The translations under genes were made by a program, and so were the position numbers. DNA of 64,000 nt from Thermococcus gammatolerans EJ3 (GTDB lineage: Archaea > Methanobacteriota_B > Thermococci > Thermococcales > Thermococcaceae): assembly GCF_000022365.1 (NCBI RefSeq), contig NC_012804.1, positions 434,001 to 498,000 of the forward strand. The letters run 5' to 3'. How positions within the stretch are numbered: position 1 is the first letter of the stretch; each line of letters starts with the position of its first letter. The notes below the pieces were generated by a model, which had not been told where the DNA came from, made no database searches, and saw nothing but the letters and a program-made list of their open reading frames with translations. Below are positions 1-9,147 of this stretch, one piece after another.

Positions 1-501
1 AAAGGAATTAGCACGCTCATCAACGCGATGAAACACGTGGATGGAACCCTCCTGATAGCAGGCCAGGGAAGCATGCTTCCCCTTCTCAGGGAGAGGGCAA
101 AGCTCCTCGGCGTATCCAAGAAAGTAAAGTTTCTCGGGGTGGTCGAGTACTCGAGGCTTCCCCTCTACTACCGGGCAAGCGACGTCTTCGTCCTCCCGAG
201 CCTGAGCGAGGCCTTTGGCATAGTCCTCCTCGAGGCAATGGCCAGCGGGACACCTGTCATCGGAACGAAGGTAGGTGGAATCCCCGAGATAATCGACGGC
301 TGTGGGTTGCTCGTTCCGCCCGGAAACGCGAAGGAGCTCGCCAATGCCATAAACCTGGTTCTCAACAATCAGAGCGTTGAGAGGCGCCTTAGCAGGCTTG
401 GGAAGAGGCGGGTCGAGAAAGTCTACGACTGGAATGTAGTGGTCAGGAAAATTGAGGCTCTCTACCGTGAGGTTCTCGACGAGGTGGTAGGGGATGGATA
501 A
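1..501 (+). CDS. Glycosyltransferase family 4, C-terminal part (partial)
   Basis: The reading frame is open from the first base of the window, so this is the C-terminal 166 residues of a gene that begins upstream. It is the nucleotide-sugar binding half of a GT-B glycosyltransferase: the segment SLSEAFGIVLLEAMASGTPVIG has the family's E-x7-E pattern that grips the donor sugar nucleotide, followed by GGIPEII and a helix-rich C-terminus. The enzyme probably adds a sugar to a surface glycan or lipid. It overlaps the next gene, a polysaccharide deacetylase, by 8 bases, so the two are probably co-expressed. The acceptor and sugar cannot be told from this part. Confidence 0.85.
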   Translation, partial: KGISTLINAMKHVDGTLLIAGQGSMLPLLRERAKLLGVSKKVKFLGVVEYSRLPLYYRASDVFVLPSLSEAFGIVLLEAMASGTPVIGTKVGGIPEIIDGCGLLVPPGNAKELANAINLVLNNQSVERRLSRLGKRRVEKVYDWNVVVRKIEALYREVLDEVVGDG

Positions 502-1216
502 AATCGTTATTCTAACCTTCGATGTTGAGGAGGATTGCCCTCCGTTTGCGGAAACCCGAAGGGGCATGGAGGAAGGCTTGCCGAGGGTTATGGACCTCCT
601 CGAGGAGTTTAAAATCAAAGGAACGTTCCTCTTCACCGGCAGAATCGCGGAGGAATTCCCGGAGCTGGCTGAGCGCGCTGGGAAGAAGCACGAGCTCGGC
701 TGTCACGGTCTTGAGCACGAGCGATTTGACCGGCTTTCCTTTGAGGAAGCAAAGCGCAGACTTGAAGAGGCGAGGGAAATTCTTTCCCGCTTCTCCGACC
801 CCGTCTCCTTCCGCGCCCCCAACTTTCAGTTTCCAGATATGTACTACCGCATTCTTGCCGAGCTCGGCTTTAAAGTCGATTCGACGAAGGCCAGGCACAA
901 GGGCTGGGGAGAAGGAGTTACCGAAATCAACGGCGTTCTTGAAGTTCCCGCCACGACTACCTCTATAGTTACGCGCCTTCCCTGGAAGATACAGAAGAGG
1001 TTTCACCGGAAGTTTGAAAGTCCAATCGTTTACATCTTTCACCCCTGGGAGTTCGTTAGAATGCCCAGGACCCTTAGACCCGATTGCTGGTTTGGGACTG
1101 GAGAAAGTGCCCTGGAAAAGCTCAGGAAGTTGATTGAGTTCCATCTCGATAACGGCGCGAGATTTTTAACGCTTCGGGAGTTCTACGAGGAATACCAAAA
1201 GCTTAAACGTGAGTGA
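494..1216 (+). CDS. Polysaccharide deacetylase (NodB-homology) family protein
   Basis: This 240-residue protein has the NodB fold motifs: TFDVEEDCP near the N-terminus (the TFD motif, metal/base aspartates), GCHGLEHERFD near residue 75 (H-x3-H type metal ligands) and SFRAPNF near residue 105. Such enzymes remove acetyl groups from N-acetylated sugars with a divalent metal. It starts inside the last codons of the glycosyltransferase, behind a GAGGTGG ribosome binding site, which suggests a shared role in making a cell-surface or extracellular glycan. No signal peptide is visible, so it is probably cytoplasmic. Substrate unknown. Confidence 0.85.
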   Translation: MDKIVILTFDVEEDCPPFAETRRGMEEGLPRVMDLLEEFKIKGTFLFTGRIAEEFPELAERAGKKHELGCHGLEHERFDRLSFEEAKRRLEEAREILSRFSDPVSFRAPNFQFPDMYYRILAELGFKVDSTKARHKGWGEGVTEINGVLEVPATTTSIVTRLPWKIQKRFHRKFESPIVYIFHPWEFVRMPRTLRPDCWFGTGESALEKLRKLIEFHLDNGARFLTLREFYEEYQKLKRE

Positions 1217-1240
1217 ACGGACTCTAATTGGGTGAGAGTT

Positions 1241-2290
1241 ATGAGGGAGGCCCTTTACTGGGAGCCCCTCGAGGGGGGCAAAGTTAGGTGTAAGCTCTGT
1301 CCTCTCAACTGCATCATCAGCGAGGGAAAGAGGGGTTCCTGCAGAATCAGAAAGAACATTGGGGGTAAGCTCTACACGCTCAACTACGGCAAGGTCTCGG
1401 CCATCGGAGCCGACCCGGTGGAGAAGAAACCGCTCTTCCACTTCTGGCCCGGCTCGTGCGCGCTCTCGATAAGCACCGTTGGATGCAACATGCACTGCAA
1501 GCACTGCCAGAACTGGGAGATAAGTCAGGCGGATGAAACCTTCCCCTACCTCCACGATATGACGCCCGAGATGGTCGTGGAGATAACGAAGCGCTACGGC
1601 TGTGAGAGCATAGCCTACACCTACAACGAGCCCGTAATCTGGTACGAGTTCGTCCTCGACACGGCGAAGCTCGCGAAGAAGGAAGGCATTTACAACCTCC
1701 TCATCACAAACGGCTACATCAACGAGGAGCCCTTCAGGGAGCTCGCGCCCTACATCGACGCGATGAACATCGACATCAAGGCCTTCAGCGACGAGTTCTA
1801 CATGAAGATAGCGAGCGTCCCGAGTGGTGAGCCGAGCAGGAGGACGGCGGTTATAGCGAAGAAGGACTTTGGAATCCACGTTGAGCTGACGTACCTCATA
1901 ATCCCGACGCTCAACGACAAGGAAGAAGAGATACGGGCCTTCGCCCGCTGGGTGGTTAATGAGCTCGGCGACGACACGCCCGTCCACTTCTCGCGCTTCT
2001 TCCCTCACTACAAGCTCCTCCACCTTCCGCCGACACCTCTTGAAACGATGGACATGGCCTACCGCGTCGCCAAGGAAGAGGGTTTAAAGTTCGTTTACAT
2101 CGGCAACGTTCCAGGGCACCCTGGGGAGAACACCTACTGCCCGCGCTGTGGAAGGCCCTTAATAGTCCGTTACGGCTTTGAGATTACCGAGTACAACATA
2201 ACTGAGGACGGAAGGTGTAAGTACTGCGGTGAGAAAATCCCGATAGTCGGCACCTACAAGAAAAAGCACTATCCTGGGATGTGGTGGTGA
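1241..2290 (+). CDS. amrS: AmmeMemoRadiSam-type radical SAM enzyme
   Basis: A 349-residue radical SAM protein. The cluster-binding CxxxCxxC motif is in GCNMHCKHCQNWE at about residue 80-95, preceded by an N-terminal Cys-rich stretch (CKLCPLNC) and followed by a C-terminal zinc-ribbon-like CPRCG and CKYCG pair. This matches the AmmeMemoRadiSam family, usually tied genetically to AMMECR1 and Memo proteins; neither partner is in the window. The reaction is not established. The ATG at 1241 is preferred over the in-frame GTG at 1232 because GGTGAG at 1231-1236 then serves as ribosome binding site. Confidence 0.85.
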   Translation: MREALYWEPLEGGKVRCKLCPLNCIISEGKRGSCRIRKNIGGKLYTLNYGKVSAIGADPVEKKPLFHFWPGSCALSISTVGCNMHCKHCQNWEISQADETFPYLHDMTPEMVVEITKRYGCESIAYTYNEPVIWYEFVLDTAKLAKKEGIYNLLITNGYINEEPFRELAPYIDAMNIDIKAFSDEFYMKIASVPSGEPSRRTAVIAKKDFGIHVELTYLIIPTLNDKEEEIRAFARWVVNELGDDTPVHFSRFFPHYKLLHLPPTPLETMDMAYRVAKEEGLKFVYIGNVPGHPGENTYCPRCGRPLIVRYGFEITEYNITEDGRCKYCGEKIPIVGTYKKKHYPGMWW

Positions 2291-2292
2291 GG

Positions 2293-3084
2293 GTGATCGA
2301 AGCTATACTCTACTTTGAGGCCCTTGGGAGAACGAGGCTTGCGGTTGAGGACAGGGTGAGAAAAACCTCCCGTGGACTAGAGGGGTCCAGGTTGGATGTA
2401 AAGCGGCTCGAGGTGGGGGAGGTCATTGAGGAGCCGGAACTCGATCCCCTTCGCTTTTCGGCCCTCCTCGAGGCGAGGGTTGAGGGGGGCCTGGAAGATT
2501 TGGTCGAAGTTGTTGCTCGATATGGCCCAACCCTCGTTGAGATCCTCAGACCGGGCAGGCTTGAACTCCGTGCCGAGGACCTCTCCAGGCTTTTGCTCGG
2601 GCTCTCGAGAACGATTAGTGATCTGGTTGAGGGGGATATCCAGGTACCGGTTCCGCTGAGCCTGAAGGAGATTCCGGTTCCTCAGGTAGGATTTGACGAG
2701 GAGGAGCTCTGGGAAATGATCTACCAGGACAGGGGTATTCTATACGGGCTTTCCCTTCGTCTGCCCGAGGAAATCGCGGAGGATACCCTCTTAAAGCTCC
2801 TCCTCCTTGAGGGCTGCGGCGTCAACAGTATCGAGGCTCGTGACCTCGATGGGGGGAGCGAGTTCAGGCTTGAAGTGGTTTCTCCCTTTGAGTCGCTCTT
2901 CGCGGTGGTGTTCAAGTACAGACCCTTCTCACTGAATGTAATAGAACCGGAGGTCTTTGACATCACCGCCCCTGAGCTCCAGAATGCTCTCAGCGATCTT
3001 GGTTCCTTTGTTAACTCCCTCCTGATGGGTGAGGATCTTCAGAAGGCCTATGAGAGGGACACTTTTTCCTTCAAACTTGTTTGA
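2293..3084 (+). CDS. Conserved hypothetical protein, Thermococcales-type
   Basis: I do not recognise this roughly 263-residue protein. It is acidic, rich in Leu, Glu and Asp, has no signal peptide or membrane segment, and shows no catalytic motif. Several GTG codons lie at the start (2281, 2284, 2287, 2293); GTG 2293 is chosen because the GGTGGTGAGG run just before it can act as ribosome binding site. The beginning overlaps or abuts the stop of the radical SAM gene, so the two are probably one transcript. The next gene downstream encodes the S-layer protein. Confidence 0.7.
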   Translation: MIEAILYFEALGRTRLAVEDRVRKTSRGLEGSRLDVKRLEVGEVIEEPELDPLRFSALLEARVEGGLEDLVEVVARYGPTLVEILRPGRLELRAEDLSRLLLGLSRTISDLVEGDIQVPVPLSLKEIPVPQVGFDEEELWEMIYQDRGILYGLSLRLPEEIAEDTLLKLLLLEGCGVNSIEARDLDGGSEFRLEVVSPFESLFAVVFKYRPFSLNVIEPEVFDITAPELQNALSDLGSFVNSLLMGEDLQKAYERDTFSFKLV

Positions 3085-3155
3085 AAGCAGTCGAAAAGTA
3101 TATGAGGTTGAAGGAGAAGGTAGGAGATGACGCAGGAGAATAAGGGGGTATGCTG

Positions 3156-5033
3156 ATGAAAATACTTCGAAAAAACGTCACGAAGGTCTTTGCCCTCCTC
3201 CTGGGGGTTATGTTTCTCCTATCGATCGGCGGTGCTTCAGCAGGCTCCAATTACATCGTCCCCACTGGCCTTAAGGACATCAGCAACGTTCCAAGGAGCT
3301 TTTTCGTCAAGCCTGACGGAACCCCCAACGTGAAGATAGTTGTGGGAAGCTACGCTAAGGCGGAGGATGTTGCCAGCGCCGCCGATATAGCCGCTGCACT
3401 TGGGAGCGTGCTGTACAAGGAAGAGGAAGCCAAGAACATAGCCGTTAAATTGAGAAAAGCCGGTGAAACCGACGTTGCCCTTGAGCAGGTTATATACCGC
3501 TACGACTACGAAACCATGACCTCGGATCATAACCTGCCCTACAACAGCGGCCTAGTGAACTGGTCAAAGTCTTATGATGAGCTTCCAGCGGATTACTGGT
3601 TCAACGGTGCCTCTTACACCGCCAACTACTCGACTTGGGCGAGTTCCTTCTCTGCTCAGTTCAAGGTTAAGGACAGCGACGCGGTCAACGGTGAGTACCT
3701 CTACGGCTGGGACATCGAGATCAACGAGCTTTCACTCCTCCCGATTGATCCAGCCGACTGGGACGGTGTTGCTCCTCCAAAGCAGGCTGACATTGAGATA
3801 CCCTCGAGGAGGATAGTAGTTTCCGTTGACTACACCCTCTACAACTACACCGTGAAGAAGACTGAGGTTGTGAGGGAGGCCTACCCGGAGTGGGGAGTTC
3901 CAGCCGAGACCATAGTTGTCAACGAGAGCAGAATCGGCAACTCAATCGACGTTGAGCTTGATAATGGAACGATCGTTGGAACCATAAGCCCGGGTGTTGG
4001 GGCCGGGGACGAATTTACGCTCCTCGGAACCAAGTACCACGTCTTCTCCGTCGGGATGGGCAGCTTCACCGCTGGTGAAGTGCTCGGCACCGGCTGGTTC
4101 GCCCAGAACGAGAGCAAACTCCTCGGTAACAGCAGATGGGAGATCACACTCATAGGTGCTGATCCACTGCAGGAGAAGGCGATAGTGACCGTTAAAGACA
4201 CCAAAACTGGCGAACTCTACGGACCGGTTGTCTTAAGGCTCGGTGAGCCGAAGGACGTGGTCGTCACGGGGGACACCGTTGAGCTTCAGCTCAAGCTTGA
4301 GGCCCTCTCCGAGAACCTCATCCTCGGTAAGATCGCCCAGATAAGCGGTTACGGCAACATAAAGACGTACTCGAGCGGAACATACGTCGAGTACAACGAC
4401 CAGAGATGGATAATGAGCGTTGATTCCGACGGTGAGTACATCAAGAGGATCAGCATGACCAACGAGGACGAGCTCATCGGAAATCCCCTCGACGTCCTGG
4501 GTATCTACACGATTAAGTACTCCTTTGACATGAGGTCCCTGAACGAGAAGGATGTTGACTTCGACATCAACCGCGATGGTAGCATAACCGACACCAGCTA
4601 CGTCGTTGCCAAGGCTACCATCACGATCCTTGAAAACCACCCGAAGATCCACGAACTGGTTCTCTCGGTCGGGGACAGGATTCCGGGGACGGACTACGTC
4701 ATCTCGGGCGTTGGGGGCGTCAAGAACATCGTCCTGAAGACCCCAACCCAGCCCATAACGATCCTCGACACCGAAGTTAACTTCGTGAACCCGACCTCTA
4801 ACTACATCCTCGTGGGATCCAACAAGGCAAACTTGCTCACCTCGATGATCTTCGGCCACTACCACCTTCCCGTTGACTTCAGGGTCTGGTTCGGCGAATA
4901 TCCGGTCCTCGGTTACATCCCGCACTGCGACCTTCTCAAGGGCAGGAGCGTCATAATAGTGGCTGGTTCAACACCCAAGGCGACCAGAAAAGCCGCAACG
5001 ATACTCATGCAGTACATAGCCGGCCTTTCGTGA
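3156..5033 (+). CDS. S-layer protein
   Basis: About 625 residues with a classical signal peptide (positive MKILRKNVTK, a hydrophobic stretch ending SIGGASA, likely cleaved before GSNYIV). The body is Thr/Val/Asp-rich with several N-x-S/T sites, and the protein ends with the S_layer_C-like segment containing GRSVIIVAGSTPKATRKAA. This is the size and domain layout of the main Thermococcales/Methanococcales S-layer glycoprotein, which forms the two-dimensional crystalline cell wall. ATG 3156 is chosen over ATG 3150 because of the GGGGG ribosome binding site at 3144-3148. A weak TATA-like AGTATATGA lies near 3093-3101. The downstream membrane-anchored protein may assist assembly. Confidence 0.88.
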   Translation: MKILRKNVTKVFALLLGVMFLLSIGGASAGSNYIVPTGLKDISNVPRSFFVKPDGTPNVKIVVGSYAKAEDVASAADIAAALGSVLYKEEEAKNIAVKLRKAGETDVALEQVIYRYDYETMTSDHNLPYNSGLVNWSKSYDELPADYWFNGASYTANYSTWASSFSAQFKVKDSDAVNGEYLYGWDIEINELSLLPIDPADWDGVAPPKQADIEIPSRRIVVSVDYTLYNYTVKKTEVVREAYPEWGVPAETIVVNESRIGNSIDVELDNGTIVGTISPGVGAGDEFTLLGTKYHVFSVGMGSFTAGEVLGTGWFAQNESKLLGNSRWEITLIGADPLQEKAIVTVKDTKTGELYGPVVLRLGEPKDVVVTGDTVELQLKLEALSENLILGKIAQISGYGNIKTYSSGTYVEYNDQRWIMSVDSDGEYIKRISMTNEDELIGNPLDVLGIYTIKYSFDMRSLNEKDVDFDINRDGSITDTSYVVAKATITILENHPKIHELVLSVGDRIPGTDYVISGVGGVKNIVLKTPTQPITILDTEVNFVNPTSNYILVGSNKANLLTSMIFGHYHLPVDFRVWFGEYPVLGYIPHCDLLKGRSVIIVAGSTPKATRKAATILMQYIAGLS

Positions 5034-5056
5034 TCCTTTCCTTTTTGGTGGTGCTC

Positions 5057-5710
5057 ATGAGCAAAAGGTACCTTCTGGTGACTTTTGTTTTTATACTCCT
5101 TCTCCTCGGTGGGTTCCTCATTGACTCCTGGTATTCCGCCTACACGTCCCTTTTTCGATCGGACTTTCCATCAAAGGCCATGATCCAGAACGAGGGAGTG
5201 AGAGTTGAAGGCTATCTCCCGGGTGATCCCCTTGATCTCGTAAACGCCACCCTATACCATCACTACGAGCGAGTTACGGTGATCCTCGGTAGTGGGGACA
5301 CCAAGGACTACTGCGACAGGACTGGAAAGTGTCAGTTCAGAACGCTGGCCGCCGTTGAGATCTCATGTCTCGTTGGCAAGCTCATGGGTTCGTACTACTA
5401 CGAGACCGCCCGGGAGATGGGATACAATGACTCGGCCGCCAGAAAGTTTGCCCTTGATCAGGTTTCCAGAAGGGTAAATTCCGGTAACTGGCTTACGTTT
5501 TCGCTTAAACTGGCAATAGGTCGAGGAGAAATCGGAAATGAAAAGCATCTGCTAATAATCCTTAGAGGTCCCCTAGATGGGGCCGTTGAGAACAGGATTT
5601 ACGTTCCACGAAAGGGAGTGCTCGTTCTGGAGGCACTTGATGATAGAACCCTTTACAGGGAGGCCCTTTTGGTTGAGGGAATAACGGGAATAAGCTGCTC
5701 AAAAGGTTAG
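5057..5710 (+). CDS. Membrane-anchored extracellular protein next to S-layer gene
   Basis: A 217-residue protein of unknown function. It opens with MSKRYLLV and one hydrophobic segment of about 20 residues (FVFILLLLGGFLI), then a soluble domain with two close cysteines (DYCDRTGKCQ), consistent with a disulfide outside the cell. ATG 5057 follows GGTGGTG at 5046-5052; an upstream in-frame start at 5030 would overlap the S-layer stop and has no ribosome site. Its position 23 bases after the S-layer gene suggests co-transcription and a possible role at the envelope, but that is inference from position only. Confidence 0.7.
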   Translation: MSKRYLLVTFVFILLLLGGFLIDSWYSAYTSLFRSDFPSKAMIQNEGVRVEGYLPGDPLDLVNATLYHHYERVTVILGSGDTKDYCDRTGKCQFRTLAAVEISCLVGKLMGSYYYETAREMGYNDSAARKFALDQVSRRVNSGNWLTFSLKLAIGRGEIGNEKHLLIILRGPLDGAVENRIYVPRKGVLVLEALDDRTLYREALLVEGITGISCSKG

Positions 5711-5715
5711 AGGAG

Positions 5716-6294
5716 TTACCACTCCTCCTCTTCTTCTCCGATGAGCCCGTACTTCTCGAGCTCGCGGAGGAGTTTCTTAACGGCTTCCCATGCGTCTTTC
5801 TCGCTCTTCGCACCCGAGCAGACGATCTTGCCTGAGGAGAAAAGCAGTATGACCGCCTTTGGATCCTTGGCACGGTATATGACGCCGGGGAACTGCTCCG
5901 GCTCGTACTCACAGTTTGGAAGGCTCAAAGCAACGGCATCGAGGTTAAACTCCATGCCGATATCACCGCTGAAGACCATGTTCTGTATGTCAATCTGGGG
6001 TGGCTTCGTGAACTTCGTTCCGACCTTCGTCTTCAGCATTTCGGTGAGCTTTTTGACGGCCCTCTCGATGTCTTCAACACTCTTGGCGCCGGTAACGACG
6101 AGTTTTCCCGAGCTGAATATCAGCAGGGCAACCTTTGGCTCGTCGAAGCGGCAGATGATTCCGGGGAACTCCTCTGGATTGTACTTCGAGTTGGGGCATA
6201 TTTCAATGACTTTTTCAAGATTCAGTTCCGCGAAGAGATCAACAGAAGCGACTATGTTTTCAATTCTGAGCTTTACGTTACTTATATCGACCAA
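5716..6294 (-). CDS. tbp: TATA-box-binding protein (TBP)
   Basis: A 192-residue TBP with its two direct repeats: repeat 1 around [26 protein letters not shown] and KLVVTGAKS; repeat 2 around [22 protein letters not shown] and KIVCSGAKS. It ends with the acidic tail EEEEEW typical of Thermococcales. TBP binds the TATA element and, with TFB (29690-30601), recruits RNA polymerase. The start is taken as TTG 6294, because GGAGGTG at 6307-6301 lies 6 bases upstream of it; the GTG at 6303 would fall inside that ribosome binding site. Confidence 0.97.
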   Translation of the reverse strand: MVDISNVKLRIENIVASVDLFAELNLEKVIEICPNSKYNPEEFPGIICRFDEPKVALLIFSSGKLVVTGAKSVEDIERAVKKLTEMLKTKVGTKFTKPPQIDIQNMVFSGDIGMEFNLDAVALSLPNCEYEPEQFPGVIYRAKDPKAVILLFSSGKIVCSGAKSEKDAWEAVKKLLRELEKYGLIGEEEEEW

Positions 6295-6329
6295 GGCCAG
6301 CACCTCCAGCAGGTGGGTTTAAAAACCCC

Positions 6330-6359
6330 TTTATAAATGGGAGCCATTGCTTTTTAAAG
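6330..6359 (-). promoter_or_regulatory. tbp promoter region
   Basis: On the minus strand two TATA-like elements precede tbp: CTTTAAAAA at about 6359-6351 and TTTATAAAG at about 6338-6330. The upstream one would start transcription near 6328 and leave a leader with the GGAGGTG ribosome site; the downstream one would place the start close to that site. Which is used cannot be decided by eye. Confidence 0.5.
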
Positions 6360-6395
6360 CTTTACGATCAAAGTGGAACATTCAAGAAGAAAAAT

Positions 6396-8099
6396 TCAAA
6401 GGTAGGCCTCAACGAGGACCTTTCCAGCTTCGGTCAGGCTCTTGCTTCCGAGGAAGCCGAGCTGGCGGAGCATCGTCAAAGCTTTCTTTATCTCGTCGTC
6501 GCTGAGGCTGAGGTGCTTCCTGATGACGTCCACTTCCTCCATCTTGTAGCCCCTGATTTCGCCCTTCTCCTTCCATATCCTGTTGAAGGTCTCAAGCTCC
6601 TCGTAGATTACCCTGAGCACGTTGTAGAGGGTTGGCGTGACACTGAACTTGACCTTGACTATCTCCTGGAGCTTGGCGTTCTCGAGGGCGGTCTTAACTT
6701 TATCCCCGAGCTCGGTCAGCTTGACCATGCCGTTCTGGAGCTCAACGACGAAGCCCTTCGCTTCCGCCTCGCCGATTGCCCTGATGATTTCCTTCTCATC
6801 TCCGCCGACGTAGTCCCTGACAAGCTCGACCAGCTCGTCCCTGTGTATGTACTTCTTCCTTGGGGTCTTGGCCAGTATCGCCGCGTCGTATCTGGTGAGG
6901 AACGGCTTCCGCTTAATCGAGCGGCTGAGCTTGAGGTAGAACCTGCCCTTGTCGGTGACGCCGGCCTTGACAACGCCCTCCTCCTGAGCCTTGATTACCC
7001 ACTCGGCTATGGGCACATCACCGCTCTCGGCGTAGGTTACGGCCTTCATTGCGTCCGGGCTGACGGTTCCGAAGTTTATAGCTTCTTTACCCCATTCGGT
7101 GAGCCAGTAGGTGTCCCTGTTCTTGACGAGCCTCCTCTCGACCAGCTCTTTGCTCTCGAGGAGGTGCAGTATGGCCCCAAGGTCCTCGACCTCAACGCGC
7201 TTGCCTATCTCCTTCTCGGTGGGGAGTATGTCTGGGTTGGTCTCGTACTTCTCCTCAATCTCCTTGATGACCTTGAGGACTGCAAGCTCATCGTTGAGCA
7301 GGTAAATCGGGAGGACCTTCTCCTCAACCCTGCCCATCGCCTCGTAGGTCTCCATCACGGCCTTTCCGAACTCGGTGGTTCCCTTCTCGTCGGCGAGCCC
7401 CATGCTCTCCAGCTCGGCGTTGCTCCTACCGGCCTTCAGGGCCTCGAAGTCCTCCTTCCTGAGGACTATCGCTCTCGCGAAGACTGGAATCATACTGACA
7501 GCTTTGAGGGCAAGCTTCGCCGCTGGAGTCGTTGCGAAGGCCCTTCCATTCTCGGTCGGCGGGGAGATCAGGAGCAGGCGCATCGCCTGGAGGGCGTTCA
7601 CGATGTTGTCGCCGTAGAGCTTGGAGTTCTTGTAGGTTATGAGCTCATCGAGGGTTCCTATTTTCGGCATTCCCCTGAGGAACGACACTATCTCTGGGGT
7701 CAGGTAAACGACCGGGTGGGTCTCGCGGTAGAGCTTGAGGAGGGCCTTCCCGAACTCGGTGAGGCCGTTCTCATCGGCGAGCTTCCTCTCCTTCAGCTTC
7801 TCGAGCCAGCCCTCGGGTACCTTTCCGGTCTCCTCGAGGAGCTCAAGCATCTTCATTATCTCGGTGTCCGCTACGACCTCGGGAAGCTCGTCGAGGTTGA
7901 GCAACTCAGTAATCTCAAGGAGCTTCCTTCCGGCCTCGGTGAGCTTAATCTTTCCGCCCTCAAGCTCGGCAAAACCGAGTATGTAGAGCTCGATTGCCCT
8001 TATCTGAAACTCCTCCGGCAGTTTGGCCTCAATCTCGGTCTGACTATCGGTCTTCTTCATTTCCCTGAGTATCTCAAGGTGCCTTCTCTTCAGGTACAT
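6396..8099 (-). CDS. DUF505 family multi-winged-helix protein
   Basis: A 567-residue protein of the DUF505 family. It is built of repeated winged-helix-like units, each closing with a similar phrase: LTEAGRKLLEI, LTEFGKALLK, TTEFGKAVMET, LTEWGKEAINF, LTELGDKVKTA and LTEAGKVLVEA. There are no membrane segments or catalytic motifs. The repeats suggest DNA or RNA binding, but the function is unknown. A strong AGGAGGT ribosome site precedes ATG 8099. It lies head-to-tail between the membrane protease gene and tbp, with about 90 bases to each neighbour, so it may have its own promoter. Confidence 0.85.
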   Translation of the reverse strand: MYLKRRHLEILREMKKTDSQTEIEAKLPEEFQIRAIELYILGFAELEGGKIKLTEAGRKLLEITELLNLDELPEVVADTEIMKMLELLEETGKVPEGWLEKLKERKLADENGLTEFGKALLKLYRETHPVVYLTPEIVSFLRGMPKIGTLDELITYKNSKLYGDNIVNALQAMRLLLISPPTENGRAFATTPAAKLALKAVSMIPVFARAIVLRKEDFEALKAGRSNAELESMGLADEKGTTEFGKAVMETYEAMGRVEEKVLPIYLLNDELAVLKVIKEIEEKYETNPDILPTEKEIGKRVEVEDLGAILHLLESKELVERRLVKNRDTYWLTEWGKEAINFGTVSPDAMKAVTYAESGDVPIAEWVIKAQEEGVVKAGVTDKGRFYLKLSRSIKRKPFLTRYDAAILAKTPRKKYIHRDELVELVRDYVGGDEKEIIRAIGEAEAKGFVVELQNGMVKLTELGDKVKTALENAKLQEIVKVKFSVTPTLYNVLRVIYEELETFNRIWKEKGEIRGYKMEEVDVIRKHLSLSDDEIKKALTMLRQLGFLGSKSLTEAGKVLVEAYL

Positions 8100-8196
8100 G
8101 GTATCCTACCTCCTTTCTTCACTTGGCCTCTTGAGAGGCTCTGAAGTTTTTAGAAACATAAAGTTTTTAAAAATTTCGGTAACTAAAAATGAAAAA

Positions 8197-9039
8197 TCAC
8201 TTGGCCCCTTCCTGCTTCACCGGGTATGGCATGAACTCGACGGTTCCCCTCTGCCTTACCGGTTGCTTGTAGAGCTCCATCAGCGCGTAGACTTCCTCTG
8301 GAACGTCCGTTTCAACGTGAAGTCCCATCTCCTTAGCGTGGTCGACAGTAATTGGATAATCATGGGTCCATCTGCCCTCGGTGAGTGTCTGGGCCAGCTG
8401 CCTGGCTTTCTCCTCGCCGTATCTGTCCTTTAGCAGATAGAACACGAAGTCCTGTACCTGCTTTATTGCCTTCTTGGCCACATCAGCAAGGATCAGTGTC
8501 TGGTCGTCTACCTTCTCGGCTCCCTTCTGCTCCACTGCTTTCACAATGCTCGGAGCTGGGTACTGGCCGAGCTGTGGATCAACGGGTCCGAGAACGGCGT
8601 TGGGATCCATTATTATCCTGTCTGCGGCGAGGGCTATCAGCGTCCCCCCGCTCATGGCGTAGTGGGGCACTATAACCCTCGTCTCTGCCGGATGTTCTTT
8701 GAGTGCCCTTGCAATTTGAGTCGCCGCCAAAACGAGCCCCCCCGGTGTATGTATTATGAGATCTATCGGCTTGTCCTTTGGTGCCGCCCTTATGGCTCTG
8801 AGTATTTCTTCACTGTCTTCAACGCTTATGAACTTGTACACTGGAATCCCGAAGAACCCGATGCTCTCCTGTCTGTGTATCATCGTTATTACCGTTGAGT
8901 TCCTTTTCTTCGCTATCTTGGCGAGCAGTTTGGCCCTCATTATCTGGAGCTGCCTGTACTGGAGCTGGGGCCACATCAGGATGTACAGGAAGAACAGCCA
9001 CCAGAGAAGTGAACCTAAGAAACCGCTGAGTGGATCCAT
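8197..9039 (-). CDS. ClpP-class membrane serine protease (SDH/SppA-like)
   Basis: A 280-residue protein of the serine dehydrogenase proteinase family. One N-terminal membrane segment (LLWWLFFLYILMW) is followed by a ClpP/crotonase-fold domain. The oxyanion/strand segment HTPGGLVLAA and the nucleophile segment HYAMSGGTLIAL, with serine in SGG, are both intact. It continues with DPQLGQYPAPS and a C-terminal region containing GRWTHDYPI. Such proteases are thought to cut membrane or secreted proteins. The ribosome site GGGGGGAA precedes ATG 9039. It diverges from the gene at 9148. Confidence 0.85.
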   Translation of the reverse strand: MDPLSGFLGSLLWWLFFLYILMWPQLQYRQLQIMRAKLLAKIAKKRNSTVITMIHRQESIGFFGIPVYKFISVEDSEEILRAIRAAPKDKPIDLIIHTPGGLVLAATQIARALKEHPAETRVIVPHYAMSGGTLIALAADRIIMDPNAVLGPVDPQLGQYPAPSIVKAVEQKGAEKVDDQTLILADVAKKAIKQVQDFVFYLLKDRYGEEKARQLAQTLTEGRWTHDYPITVDHAKEMGLHVETDVPEEVYALMELYKQPVRQRGTVEFMPYPVKQEGAK

Positions 9040-9107
9040 GGGTTTCCCCCCTAACGTTTTGACGAAATGTTTACGCTTCCTGATACTTAAAGCTTTGCTT
9101 TCGATCA

Positions 9108-9117
9108 GGTTTATAAG
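9108..9117 (+). promoter_or_regulatory. TATA element for the 9148 gene
   Basis: GTTTATAAGT sits about 30-40 bases before ATG 9148, with the ribosome site TTGGTGAG at 9137-9144 between them. Confidence 0.5.
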
Positions 9118-9147
9118 TATCTCAATCGTTCATTCCTTGGTGAGAGT

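Noticed and set aside
6513-8144. A 543-codon open frame on the plus strand
   Set aside because: It lies wholly opposite the DUF505 gene, has no family motifs, and arises from the GC-rich antisense of a real gene.
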